Shown here: one piece after another, positions 1-11,799 of the stretch | Layout: each line of letters starts with the position of its first letter | Position numbering within the stretch: position 1 is the stretch's first letter | Source of the DNA: Nyssa sinensis | Lineage: Eukaryota; Streptophyta; Magnoliopsida; Cornales; Nyssaceae | Length of the DNA stretch: 64,000 nucleotides | Direction: 5' to 3' | NCBI GenBank assembly: GCA_008638375.1 | Contig: CM018035.1 | Span: 38,350,754 to 38,414,753, forward strand | The notes under the pieces: model-generated | Told to the model about the DNA's origin: nothing | Seen by the model: only the letters and a program-made list of their open reading frames with translations | Database searches by the model: none | Made by a program: the position numbers and the translations under genes

Positions 1-401
1 TTCTCATGGTTCTCTCTACTATTTCCCTTCATTCTTTTTTCAATTTTCTAATCCCATGCTCACGTTGCCCCTAAACAAATATCTAGTATGCATGTTGAAG
101 AAAAAGAAAAGAAAAACAAACAAAACTACACCTGCTTACCCAGTTTCGAGCTTCCCCTACGCGGTTCCCTTCTCGGTTTCTCCTTCATTTTCTTCTCTTC
201 TTTTCCACTAACCCACCTTCTGCTTCTTCCTTCCTTATTCTTTTTCTTTTTCCTTCCTGCTTTGTGTGTCGCTTTTTTTTTTTCCTCTTTAATCTTCTTG
301 TGCGTGTTGCTCTGTTTTCCTTCTTTGCATTTTTTTCTCTCTTCAGTCTAACGCTTGCTTGGTCATACTCCCAATTTAAAAACTGCCCCCTTTAATTCTC
401 C

Positions 402-454
402 TTTTCTCTCTCTCTCTCTCTCTCGCTCTCTCGCTCTCTCTCTCTCTCTCTCTT
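402..454. repeat. (CT)n microsatellite
   Basis: Nearly uninterrupted CT dinucleotide run with a few CG interruptions. On the element strand it is a GA-rich tract, in the same relative place as in the A and C LTRs. Confidence 0.9.
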
Positions 455-580
455 TCCCCCCCTTTACCCTTTCCTTTTCCTACGTATAACTCCCCTCCCC
501 CATTCCAGCGCCACTCCTTCCCTCTCTTTATTTCTTTTATTTTCTTGTTTGTAACTGTTATGCTTATACCCACCTTCAAA

Positions 581-585
581 TACAC
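581..585. repeat. Target site duplication of X, left copy (tacac)
   Basis: Directly precedes the TGATAAGAG start of the X LTR. The partner at 32067-32071 reads tacat, one mismatch, as expected for an old insertion. Confidence 0.7.
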
Positions 586-2118
586 TGATAAGAGAAAAAT
601 ATTTAATATTTTTAATTCCTTTATATTTAGTTTTATGACATATTTTTTGTTTAAGTGAGCTGATTAATATATTTATTAAATTAGGGAAGTAGTGAAGGTA
701 AAAGATTAGATATGGCGTATATTGTACAATTTCCAGCTTTTATGCAGTTTCGATCTATGGAGCTTCAATTGAGGGCCAAAAATGGGCTGTGCTAGAAAGA
801 GAAGACCACAAGGCCAAATAAAGTAAAGAAAAAGAAAAAGCAAAAAAAGCTAAAGGTGGGCTATGTGGCTGGGCGTGGAACACACGGTTGACTGAGAAAA
901 AAAGAAAAAAAAGAAAGAAAGAATAAAGAAGGCGCTGAATCGTGGAGCAAGGAAAGAAAAGGAAATAAAAGAAAGAAAAGTCAAAAGTGCGGTGCTGACA
1001 AGGCAAAAGGCAAAGAGAAAAACAAGAAAAGTGGGCTGAGTAGTAGGGACGTGGGACGTGCACTAAAGTGAAAAGGCAGAAAAAGAAAAGGCGCAAGGCC
1101 TTAGATTGGAAAAGAAACACACATAAGCCCATAAGTGCCAGCGTCTATGGCTCCTAGGTATTTAAATAGGCAAAAAAAGAAAAGAAAGGGAGAGCAAGTA
1201 GCGCACAGAGCAGAGGCTGGTGCGGCGAAGAACAGAGAAGAGTTTGAGAGACAGAAATAAATTAGTAGGATTTTCTTATTCAAGTATGTCAGGCTAAATT
1301 TTCCAATTCAGTTGAAGGGGATTTCAAACCTTCATTGCAATTTGATGGTTGAATCAAATCAGTAACATTATTTCTTCCTTTTCTTATGAAATCTATTCAT
1401 GATAATCTATTTTAATTGTTTTATTGATATTTGGTTTGATTGATTTAATCAAGGCCTATTAAATTGATCAGATTATTACCAATTACTAGATTCAAGAAGT
1501 ATATTACGTAATTGATATGGTTCCTAGTCAATTGTGGCAATTGTGGACAAGCTTTTGTTTATTATTATGATTATCATGATCTAAGTTAAACAGTCCGAGC
1601 TTGTGTGATTGTTGCTTAGATTAATCTAATCTCCTTGAGATTAATGCTGCCATTATATTAAATTTAGAGAACTTGTTGTAAATTGTCTAATGGTTAGAAT
1701 CTAATGGAGAGCTTGTTTCATTAGTGAGGAATTAAGGAGAATTTCGGGTAGCAGAGCTTGTTGTTACCTAGGATTATTAGATTCATTAAAGGGTAGAATA
1801 ATGTTATAGTTGATTGATTGTTCCATTAATTGCGAGGGTAAGATTGAATCGAAGAACTGAAGTTTTAATTCATTGATTTCTGTTATTAATTTAGTTTTCA
1901 CTCATAATCAGTTTGATCAAAATTCCAACCCCCCCCCCCATTTATTGTTTTGTTATTAATTGAATTTCAGTTTAGAATTGGTCAAAATAAATAAAAAAAT
2001 AAATTGTGAACACTCTTTGTGGGTTCAACCCTTACTCATCTAGCTACTGTGTTTGTTTTCTTTTATTGTGTTAAGAAGTAAGGTTAAATATTTTTGGACT
2101 GTTAACAAAGCGCATCCA
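586..2118 (+). repeat. X 5' LTR
   Basis: Starts TGATAAGAG and ends GCGCATCCA; 1533 bp. It aligns throughout with 30520-32066. Visible differences from the 3' LTR include a poly-C run near 1931-1940, where the 3' copy has ccccgtc. It also lacks a short insertion that the 3' copy has near 31475 and an extra cagaggcctgtg-type duplication present near 31146. These differences, plus many transitions, indicate an old insertion. It holds no gene; the minus-strand ORFs inside it are chance. Confidence 0.92.
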
Positions 2119-2123
2119 AAATT

Positions 2124-2141
2124 TGGTGCCGTTACCGAGGA
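2124..2141 (+). promoter_or_regulatory. X primer-binding site, tRNA-Asp type
   Basis: The 18 bases tggtgccgttaccgagga lie 5 nt after the LTR end. They match the complement of the plant tRNA-Asp(GTC) 3' end except for three transitions (C to T or G to A). This is where minus-strand DNA synthesis would have been primed. The rest of the leader, to 2515, is T-rich and non-coding. Confidence 0.8.
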
Positions 2142-2515
2142 GCATTTTTTATCATTTTTTTTATTATTTATTTTGGCTGTTTTCTTATTTTTAATTCGTT
2201 GCTTTTAGGTCAATTTGTGTTTTAATTTCTGTTTGTCAAATTCTGAATTTTTTTTTTTTAGGTTTTCGATGGATTTTTCTAGGTGGTACTGTTCATTTGG
2301 AAATTTGCGTTTGAATTAGGTGATGAGCGAGTACTTGTTTCAAAGGAAATGATGATCTGCGCAAGACTCGTTTACTCACTAGCCCTACCCTCTCGAGGTC
2401 AAATTCCATCGTTTACTAGGGTTTTGGGCCACTTTTGTGTTTTTGGTTATTTATTTTTGATTTTTACTGATTTATTTTTGCTTATTCTTATTTATTTTCT
2501 ATTTCTTTTTGGTTT

Positions 2516-3700
2516 ATGACTCGATCTTTTCAATCTGATGAATTAAGATTTAATTCAGAGATTGAGAAAACTGTACGAAAGTTGAGAAAAGAGAGTCGGC
2601 AAGCTCGAATTGCAACTACAAATTCTTACAGTTCATACAGTGATTCAGAAGAGGAAGATATGACTGCTCCTAATAATAATAGGGCTGCTAGGACTTTGAA
2701 GGAGTTGGCTGCTCCTAATCTAAATCAATAGCCATTGTGTATTAAGTATCTTGATTTAGCTGCTGCTTTTGAGTTGAAATACATATTAATACATATTTTG
2801 CCTACCTTTCGTGGTCGTCCAGGTGAAGATCCATACAAACATCTGAAGGAATTTCATGTGGTCTGTTCTAGCATGAAGCCTCAAGGAATAAAAAAGGAGC
2901 AGATAAAGCTTAGGGCTTTTCCGTTCTCATTGGCAGACTTGGCAAAGGATTGGTTATATTACCTTCCTTCCAGATCGATCCAGACATGGAATGAGATGAA
3001 GAGGCTATTTTTGGAAAAATATTTTCCTACTTCTAGGGCTGCTAATATAAGAAAAGAGATATATAGCATCAGACAATATAATGGAGAATCTCTTTACGAG
3101 TATTGGGAGAGGTTTAAGTAGTTATGTCGAGCTGTCCACCACACCAAATTGATGATCAGCATTTAGTTCAATATTTTTATGAGGGGCTATTGCCAATGGA
3201 TAGAAGTATGATAGATGCTGCTAGTGGAGGAGTACTGGTTGATAAGACCCCAGATGCTGCTAGGAATTTGATTTCAGACATGGCAGCCAACTCACAACAG
3301 TATGGAACCAGGATGGAGCATACACCTGAAAAGGTGAATGAGGTAAGTACTTCTAACATTGAACGTCAAATTTCTGATTTAATTGTTATGGTTCATCAAA
3401 TGGCTATAGGGAACATGCAAGCAGCAAAAGTGTGTGGAATTTGTTCGTTGTCAGGACATAATACAGATGTGTGTCCAATATTGCAAGAAGATGAAACTGT
3501 TCAACAAACTAACACAGTGGGAAATTTCCCAGGACAACCCCAACGCCGATATGATCCCTACTCTAATACTTACAATCCAGGATAAAGAGATCATCCCAAT
3601 TTGAGCTATAGAGGAAATAGAAAGCCAATGCAGAATGTTTTTCGAATAAGCAGCCTGGTTTTCAACAGGTTCAACAGCAGTATCCACCTAAATAAGCAGC
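2516..3700 (+). pseudogene. X gag (capsid/nucleocapsid), broken
   Basis: Gag would form the virus-like particle that packages element RNA in the cytoplasm. A charged N-terminal stretch (EIEKTVRKLRKESRQAR) is followed by the Retrotrans_gag core at about 2790-3120, with the hallmarks FPFSLADLAKDWLYYLPS and YEYWERFK. A CCHC zinc knuckle (CGICSLSGHNTDVC) lies near 3429-3470. Breaks: TAG at 2729, TAG at 3119, a one-base frameshift at about 3122-3130 and a TAA at 3583. The start was taken at the ATG of 2516 because the same frame runs into the core; the true initiation site of the polyprotein is uncertain. Confidence 0.85.
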
Positions 3701-3731
3701 TCCTTTCAATTTTGGAACATCTCTTGAGGAT

Positions 3732-5030
3732 ATGTTTAAAACTTTCATGACCCATGCGCAACAATTCCAACAAGAGACAAAGACTTCCATAAAAAATCTA
3801 GAGAATCAGGTAAGTCAGCTTGCTACCATAGTTGGTCGATTGGATTCTCAAGGCTCAGGTAAGTTACCTTCTCAAACTATTATTAATCCAAGAGAGAATG
3901 CAAGTGCTATAACATTAAGGAGTGGCAAACAATTGGAAGTACCAAAATCCACTACAGTAGTTGTTGAGGATGAGACTAAGAAGGAGGCAAAAATATCTAA
4001 GGTAATTCCTAATCCTTCTATTCAAGTTAAGACTAACCCCCTACCTTTTCGATATAGATGTGCAAGGTCTAAGAAGGAGGACCAAGAGAAAGAAATTTTA
4101 GAGACTTTCCGCAAGGTAGAGGTAAATATTCCTTTGCTAGATGCAATTAAGCAAGTGCCCAGGTATGCAAAACTTTTGAAAGAATTATGCACTAACAAAC
4201 AGAAATTAAGAGATGATAAGAAGGTAAGTGTGGGGGAGAATGTGTCAACAGTTCTTTAAAAAAAGCTTCCCCCTAAGTGTAAAGATCCAGGTATGTTCAT
4301 CATTCAATGTAGAATAGGAAATACTAGATTTGAAAGAGCCATGTAAGATTTAGGAGCTTCTATTAATGTCATGCCATGATCTGTTTATGCTTTTTTAAAT
4401 CTAGGTTCTTTGAAAACTATTGGTGTTATTATACAGTTGGTTGATCGTACTAATGCTTACCCTGAAGGGGTGATTGAGGATGTGTTAGTGCAAGTGAATG
4501 AGTTAATATTTCCTACGGATTTTTACATTGTGGATATGGATGATGATACATCTCCTAATCCTGCACATATTTTATTAGGGAGACTATTCTTGAAAACAAC
4601 TAGAACAATGGTTGATGTGCATAATGGTACTTTGACCATGGAATTTGATGGTGAAAAGATTCAATTCAACATTTATGAGACCATGAGGTACCCTAGTAAT
4701 ATTAATCATGTTTTTGCTATTGATGTTATTAACCCTTTAGTGCATGAAGTTTTTAAGCAAAAAAGTAAGGAAAATTTGGAGGTTACAATTACCAACAGTT
4801 TGGAATTAGAGAAAGAAGAAGAAATTGAGCAGAATCAAGATCTGAAGGAGACTATAGCTGCATTACATTCTTTGCCTGTGATTTTAGATAAGTTTGTAGT
4901 ATCTTCCATTCAGTTACTTGTTACTCACAAGAAACTTTTACCTTCTGTTGTGCAGGCCCCTATTTTAGAACTAAAAACCATTACCAGCTCACTTGAAGTA
5001 TGCATATTTAGGGGAGAATGATACACTGCC
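3732..5030 (+). pseudogene. X gag-pol linker and aspartic protease, broken
   Basis: A glutamine-rich, coiled-coil-like start (NLENQVSQLATIVGRL) leads through the family hallmark NASAITLRSGKQ into the protease. This enzyme would cleave the Gag-Pol polyprotein in particles. The active-site box is DLGAS followed by INVMP, with its Asp at 4347-4349; this variant of DTG is normal for Athila-type elements. Downstream, the HILLGRLFLKT block at about 4566-4598 is the usual C-terminal protease motif. Breaks: TAA at 4257, TAA just before the active site at 4344 and TGA at 4377. The 4700-5020 part is an acidic spacer before RT. Confidence 0.85.
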
Positions 5031-5089
5031 AGTAATTATTGCTAGCAATTTGATTACGTACAGAAGGACAAACTGTTAACAGTTCTAAG

Positions 5090-5276
5090 GGAGCATATAA
5101 TGGTTTTTGGTTGGACAATTATAGATATCAAAGGGATCAGCCCTGCTGTGTGTATGCACTGCATTCTGTTAGAAGAAAGAGCTCAACTAACTAGGGAAGC
5201 TCAGCGCAGATTGAATGCACCAATGATGGAGCTAGTGAAAAGGGAGGTTTTGAAGTTACTTGATGCAAGTATCATT
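5090..5276 (+). pseudogene. X reverse transcriptase, N-terminal fragment
   Basis: Encodes the conserved entry into gypsy RT (GWTIIDIKGISPAVCMH, then REAQRRLNAPMMELVKREV and LLDASII). It stops exactly where element B1 inserted, after the codons for LLDASI; the reading frame resumes at 26771. A conserved acidic/Asp-rich lead-in is absent, so this is only the fingers-side part of the domain. Confidence 0.85.
5272..5276. repeat. Target site duplication of B1, left copy (tcatt)
   Basis: Identical to 26766-26770. Joining the two flanks restores the continuity of the X RT region. Confidence 0.95.
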
Positions 5277-7546
5277 TGTAACACCCCAACCTTGCTTAAT
5301 TAATAATTAGTTTGCTAATTATTAATTAGCACCGACATAAAGAATAATTAAGAAAGTTAATCGGGAATCTCTTGATGGTCATGGTAAGACCGATAAAATA
5401 ATTAGACACGTCAAGATAGGAGGGTGTAATACCCGAACCTAATTACTTATTAATTAGGTGAAATGATGTCATCATAACATTATGGAAACTCGAATTAGCA
5501 AACTATGACGGCCACAAATGAATAATAACTAACACGAGACCTTTGACGTCGAAGCCACCCGAAATAAGAAGCGACTAGAAGAAACCGCTTCATAAAAAGA
5601 GCAACAGAAAAGAAATTACGAAGGAAAAAGATAAAATAGAAATTCGTGCCAACCAAACAAGGCATAAGCCCAAAATGTGAAAAATGGCCAAAAGGGTGAG
5701 GCCAAGGGGATTTTGAACCCTTAACCAAGTGAAGGAAGCACATGGCACCCAAAAATATAACCAAGTGGGCTGCCAGCACCTTGTGCCTAAAAATGCAACT
5801 TATAGGTATATAAGTATATGAAATTGTCCCTCCACCTCCCAAAGTGCCCAATCACCTTTCATGCAACAAAGTTTATTTTTAAAATAAAATAAACAAGATA
5901 TGTATTTCTATATGTTATGTGTGTGATTGAAGTGGAGAAATCAGAATTTTGCATGAGTGCAGATCTGAAAGAGGGGCTAGAGAGAGAGTAGAGAGAGAAA
6001 TATCTAGAAAGAGAAAGTGAGGGAGACTCTCATATCTACATGCATCAAGATCCAAAGGGAGAGACAAGACCAGAAGGAAGAAGTCTGTGAGCAACAAGGA
6101 GGGACAAAGGAACTAAGGCTAGAGAGAGAAAGAGTGTGAAATAGAGGGGAACCAAGAAGGTAAAAATTCTCTCTCTAAACTTTTCCTTCTATACAAACTG
6201 TTTTAGGGCTCTATTTTTGCATGCGTATGGAATATACTGTAAGGGGAATAAAATGGAAGAGAAAACATGAAGTTATAGCAAGTAGACACTAAGATCACCA
6301 TGGACCTAAAACTTAAGAAAATTGGTTTTTGGGTGAAAACTCAAAGAAACTTAAAACCATTTACACGATCAAAAAGTAGGGAAAAATTGGAGCATTTGGC
6401 AATTTGAATAAGTCAAAATGGTCAAGAGACCATGGAGATATCGGCAGTTGCAGGTGCGGCTGACCAAAGAGAATATTCCTTCAATTCGATTGAGTTTGTA
6501 GGTTTTAAGTATACCAAACTGATCCTAAGGGTCCTAGAAGGTCGCTGTGGTAAAAAATAGGAGTTAAAACGGCTCCAAAATGCACGAAATAGAAACAGTC
6601 GTAGTCGTCCGGAATCAAGGTAGCAGCCACTGTAATTGGCCGTACGACGGCCAAGATGCAATCCAACCGAAAATCCAAAATCAGATCTGAAATCCTTGAG
6701 AAATGTCCTTTCGAACCCTATTGGACCGAACCCAAAAGGCCACCGGAATCTCCTTGCCGTCGTCGGAGAAGACGACTGTGGAGAAGAACACAGTAAACCC
6801 TAATTTGGTAGGGTGATGAATAGTGACGGGTCATGGGTCTGGCCTCGAGTCGGATCTTGACCCGATGTCTTAATTAGGAATTGGGTTACCCGAAACTATG
6901 ACGTTTTAATAAAGGGGATTTTAAATTTAGGGCTGACATCATCATGACGTCAGCATTACACATTGAATCGGCCAAACCGGTTAGCCCAGTGAAACCTTAG
7001 ACCGGTTCACTTATAAATAAAATAAACCTTCTGGTTTATTTTAAATATTTTAAAGAATTTCATTTTGACCCCAGGAAATTCTGGAATTCCATTTTCACCC
7101 CTAATAGTTCTGAGTAATTGTATTCTGGCCCAGATTTTAAAGAATTAATTCAAATAAGCCCCGTGAAAAATAAATAATTAATAAAATAATTATTTTAATT
7201 ATTTTATTAATTGGGTAAAATTACTATTTTACCCTTGGACACTAAATGACTCAAACTGAAGCCCAAATTAAATAAGTAAATAGTGCATTTTTACTATCTC
7301 GGGCATTCTAGGACTCAATGGTGGAGTTCGATTTGAGAAATTAAGTCCCGAAAAAATAAAGATACGTAAATAGTAAATGACTGTACTGCCCCTAATGATA
7401 CCTAGGGCCAAATAAAAATAAAAGGTAGTCCTATTTTGATTATGTTGGGTATTCTGGACTCAACGGTGGAGTCCAATTTGTGAACCAAGTTTCGAAAAAA
7501 TACAGACACGCAAATGGTAAATGACTGTATTGCCCCTAATGATACC
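5277..7546 (+). repeat. B1 LTR segment 1 (LTR start)
   Basis: Non-coding. The first 180 bases are built on ttaattaataattag-type inverted AT repeats. A second border-like string, gggtgtaatacccgaacc, appears at 5421-5440. GA-rich sequence lies at 5965-6170. The end (about 7200-7546) holds two tandem copies of a module that carries gggcattctaggactcaatggtgg and actgtactgcccctaatgatacc; A1 inserted in the second copy. Confidence 0.8.
7542..7546. repeat. Target site duplication of A1, left copy (atacc)
   Basis: Matches 11800-11804. The uninterrupted target is visible in the neighbouring module at about 7390-7420, which reads taatgatacctagggcc. Confidence 0.95.
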
Positions 7547-8157
7547 TGTCACGACCCAAAACCCACCCTAAGCGGATTACCTGGATCGCGATCGCCGCCC
7601 CGAGACCCGAGGGCCCCGAGACAAGGCTCGCATATGCAGCGGTATCGAATAGATGTGCAACATACGTTTTGCGGAAGCGTGAAAAACTTTTTCTTTTCTT
7701 TTCTCATTTTTTATTTAGGCACATCCGTTCGGTACTGCTGCTCCATACATAGCATACATGGTTACACATTCAGAGTATAACTAAAAACTTAAAAACTTAT
7801 AACATTAGATACAATACATGTTCGATTGCCCAGAGGGCTTATTACATGTCCTTACAATGTCTACTAATACAAAAGTACTATTAGAGTTCATAGATTATCA
7901 AAAGAAACTATTTAACCATATCTTCCCAAAATCAGCAGACTCGTCATCGTCGTCTTTAAGTCAAGACTGCTAGCTAATTACCTGAAAGGGGGGGTCCGAA
8001 CAAAGTCCGGGTAAGCTAATCTAAGCTTGTGAGCAATTCCAGTATTCGTCATGGGTTTTCAATTAGCAGTGGGTTTTAGTACATAAAAGTTGTAAAATAA
8101 TCACCGCCAATTGTTCGTATACTTTGAATCCAGAATATATGCATTCTTTAAATCATG

Positions 8158-8530
8158 TAGCTTTGAAACATTTAAAGTATTCAAGCTAAACTCATACTTT
8201 GTCAAATAGAGTATATAACTCAAAACATATTGCATTTCGTAAAACAATAGCTTTGAAACATTTAAAGTATTCAAGCTATACTTATACTTCGTCAAATAGA
8301 GTATATAACTCAAAACATATGCATTTCGTAAAACAATAGCTTTGAAACATTTAAAGTATTCAAGCTATACTTATACTTCGTCAAATAGAGTATATAACTC
8401 AAAACGTATGCATTTCGTAAAACAATAGCTTTGAAACATTTAAAGTATTCAAGCTAAACATATACTCATGAACTTCAAAACATAAAACATAACACGTATT
8501 TCTTAAATAGAGTATAAAAACTCAAAACAT
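8158..8530. repeat. Tandem repeat of 89-90 bp inside A1
   Basis: The string ctttgaaacatttaaagt recurs at about 8161, 8251, 8340 and 8429, giving periods of 90, 89 and 89. In A2 and A3 the same stretch has only about two copies, so the array expanded in A1. Confidence 0.85.
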
Positions 8531-11404
8531 ATGCATATTGAAAATGAGGATAAAACCTGCTTCCATTTTCAAATCATTTGTCATCTTATCACTTTCATTA
8601 GTGGAATCCGTTTCGAACCGGACTCCCATCTTACTTATAAATGGAGATATCTCATCTGCCTGGGGGATTAGATCCTGCTATCCGGCATTTTACAGGGCAA
8701 TTGAGTTCCGTGAAACCCAAAATCCTGCCTATTTTACAGGGCAACTGAAAACTCAGAATCCTGTCTAAGTGCTTATGCACCATTCATCTTATAAAACATT
8801 TATCATGTGACTTGTCTTATAGATACTTTTCATAAATTCGTAATAAACATTCGTATACTTGAAATAAGCAAATTCAGAATATTTAACAATAATTGCATTT
8901 TAACTAGACATGCTGAAAAGTATTTGAAGGAAAACTGTTTCAGAAACCAATCACTAAGCATGTCACAATGGGGTTATAAAATAGAACAATTAAAAACTGA
9001 ATCATGTAAATACTGAATTTGAAATTTCAAATGCTTCATATCTTTAAACTTAAAACCTTGTCAAATTCATGGAGTTAAATCTCCAATTCAAACACAGGGT
9101 TACTCACCTTGATTCTTTAGGGTTAGTGCTAAAAATGCGCTTTCCCACTTTCCTTGTAGTTCCTAAGAACAATTCATAAACATCTCATCAACTTCACATT
9201 CATTGTAATATCATCTCGATATTCCTTAACTTATGCTTAAATTGTATTAGATCCTAAAACGATTTCATAAACTCATATGTACTTAACGTAACTCGTATTC
9301 TTAACCTATGACACAATTTAATGTGTTAGTAATTGAATTTATTTCAATTTATACTCTTCTGGGAGTTCCATTAACTTTAATTTAAAGTTATTTATTTGAC
9401 ATGTTTACAGTGTCGTGTCTTTTCGTTTTTCATTTCTCGTACTTGCCTCAGTTTAGTTCTTTGGCAATATTTCAGTTCATAGTCATCTAACATATGCTAT
9501 TCATCAAATTTTATGTCTTTTTATTTTAGACATTTCTTTAGGTCGAATAGACTCTACCATTGAGTCCGGAGTGTCCAAGGAAGTCGGTTTAGGCTTTCCT
9601 AATATTTAATTCGGACTTTTATATGTAAAAAGACAAAATGGTCATTTTATCATTTTACGTGTCATATCTTTCCATACTTTGTTTCGTAATTTGGACTCCA
9701 TTTTTGAGTCCGGGATGTCAAAGAAAGTCAATTTAGACCTTCCCTGCTTTTAATTTGACTTTTGAGGTACCCAGGGTAATTTGGTCATTTTACCCCCTTA
9801 CGTGTCTTCATGTTCGGGACCTCATCTTGTGTCGTGGACCTCACCATTGGACTCAGAAGGTCCGAGATAGTAAGAGTACACTAATAACTTGTTAAATTTT
9901 GGTCAAGGGGTATTTTGGTCATTTACCCCTTACGTGTCTTTATTTTTCGGGCCCCGTCTCGTAAAACGGACCCTACCATTGATCTCTGAATGTCCAAAAT
10001 AGTAAAAATACACTATTCATATGCTTAATTTGGACTTCGTTTACTCTGTTTATGACCCAAGGGCAAAATAGTCATTTTACTTTATTTATTAAATAATTAA
10101 ATTAATTATTTAATTATTTTTTTCAGGGGTCTAAATGCATAAAACTTCCATAAATTGGGCAACAGTAGGATTGTCCAGAAGTTCTGGGGTCAATCCGCAA
10201 TTAAGGAAAGTATTGGTTTTATTTTATTTTAATTAATTTAGAAAAACCAAAGGGTTTCAGTTAAAATATAAGTGAACCAGTCCGGTCCAATCATAAAACA
10301 ACCGGTCCATCCGGTTTTGTACATGTTGCTGATGTCACGATGACGTCAGCCCTACCGTTTAAAAGGTTTTAAAACCTTATTGAAACGCTGCCGTTTCATT
10401 TTTTCGGTGGCAAGCCTAGAGGCTGCCACCTGTCCCGAGTCGACCCACCCGTTTAAACCGAGTGACGAGTTGACTCGTCGTCTTCCCCACTTCGACCAGA
10501 ACTGTTGCCCTAATTCCAGAATTTCTTTTTCTTCTATTTCGTGAAGTTTGGATCCAAGGATCCTCACTGTTTTGATTACAAATTGTCCCTAAGGGATAAA
10601 CAAATCGATTGGCATTCATTTTGGGCTTTAAAACCCCTTCATAAGTTCGGTTTTGGTTTGGATAATCCGAACTGTAAGTTGTTCGTTCATGCTTATTTCT
10701 TGATGGTTTTTCATGTTATTTGTCTTGTCGTGATCCCCTCTTCATGGGGATTCAGATTTCATTTAAAGAAATGGCTTAATTCATAAATTTAGAGGTTTGG
10801 GGTGTAAACCCGTAACCTGCACCTTGATATTTGAGGGTCAATTTTTGAGCTTCATGGTCACGGGTGTAGGTTTTTCACATGCTTGTAGGGTCTACTAGAG
10901 GTCCTTATACACCAAACCAAGTTTGGTTTCCCTCGGATCAAACCTGCTTCATGCAAGGTCATCAATGGAGGATGCTTCTGGGTTAGGTGTTTTTAGGTGT
11001 TTTAAAGCTTAAATTTCATGCTTATTACACTTCTAAACATGTATATAACATATCCTACGTACATAAACAACTTTAAAACAGTTCCTATCAATCAAAATTT
11101 TAGAGAGAGGAAAAATGTAAAAATTGGAACTTTACTTGTTTACAGTGTTTTCTCTTTTGTTCTACCTCCATCTCTTCCTCTATTCTCTTTCTCTGCTTCT
11201 TAAGGGGTCAAGCATGCAAGACATGCTTTGGTTTCTTTTAAAGAAAAGAAACCGACCCTTCTCTCTCTTCATTTTCTCTCTCTCTCTCTCTACACGTTTG
11301 CAGCCCTCATTCTTGACCTTATCATCCCATCTTACACTCCATAATTTCTACTTTTTCATCTTTGGCAACCTACATTAAATGGCCCTTGATATTTTTGGTG
11401 TTAT

Positions 11405-11507
11405 ATGTATATTATATATACACACACAAACTTATCTACACACACTCACACACACAGCCGACACACACACACCCACTTGCACTATTCACACACTGTTCAC
11501 ATATGTA

Positions 11508-11539
<32 letters not shown>

Positions 11540-11640
11540 CCTTTCTTGTATACATGTATTTATATATATATATACATTTATACACACTTGATAATATACA
11601 CACACAATACACTATAATGTGTGTATATGTGTTTATATGA
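11405..11640. repeat. (CA)n and (TA)n microsatellites of A1
   Basis: Alternating cacaca and tatata runs follow a ct-rich tract at 11260-11291. On the element strand the order from the LTR start is TA/TG runs and then GA runs, within the first 550 bases, which is promoter territory for an LTR. Confidence 0.85.
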
Positions 11641-11799
11641 ATTTAATTTTAACAATTAAATATATTCTAATAAATTAAATTGATTAATTATTTAATTAAT
11701 CAATTTTTTTTCTCTTTAGTGTAACAATCTTTACACAACTTCTTCATTGTCTCGTAATGCGTGCCATATGACCCTGGTATCCCGAGTCGGGATATTACA

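Larger units (their letters stand above)
1..585 (-). mobile_element. Element E, part of its large LTR (left piece)
   Basis: Non-coding, CT-rich DNA that I assign to the LTR of an old minus-strand element. That LTR resumes at 32072 and ends at 32401 with the usual gggtattaca border. The link across the gap is that X, which starts at 586, has near-identical 5-base flanks (tacac on the left, tacat on the right). A (CT)n/(TC)n tract lies at about 402-454, which matches the GA-rich tract seen in the LTRs of families A and C. The open frames here are translations of T-rich sequence and look like chance. The left end of the LTR lies outside the window. Confidence 0.6.
7547..11799 (-). mobile_element. 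A1: solo LTR of family A (4.25 kb)
   Basis: On the plus strand it begins tgtcacgaccc and ends cgggatattaca, so on its own strand it runs TG to CA. It is flanked by perfect atacc duplications with no internal region, so it is a solo LTR left by LTR-LTR recombination. It contains a 90-bp tandem array (8158-8530). At 9540-10070 there are four diverged modules of about 140 bp with the core ctaccattgagtcc. A GA tract and TA/CA microsatellites lie near its own 5' end (11260-11640). The structured block described in the findings is at 7978-8042. No coding capacity is supported. Confidence 0.93.

Noticed and set aside
88..351. Frames rich in F, L and S near the left edge and in other CT-rich places (for example 26093-26429 and 38747-39063)
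   Set aside because: Low-complexity T/C-rich DNA, no homologous domain, inside LTRs.
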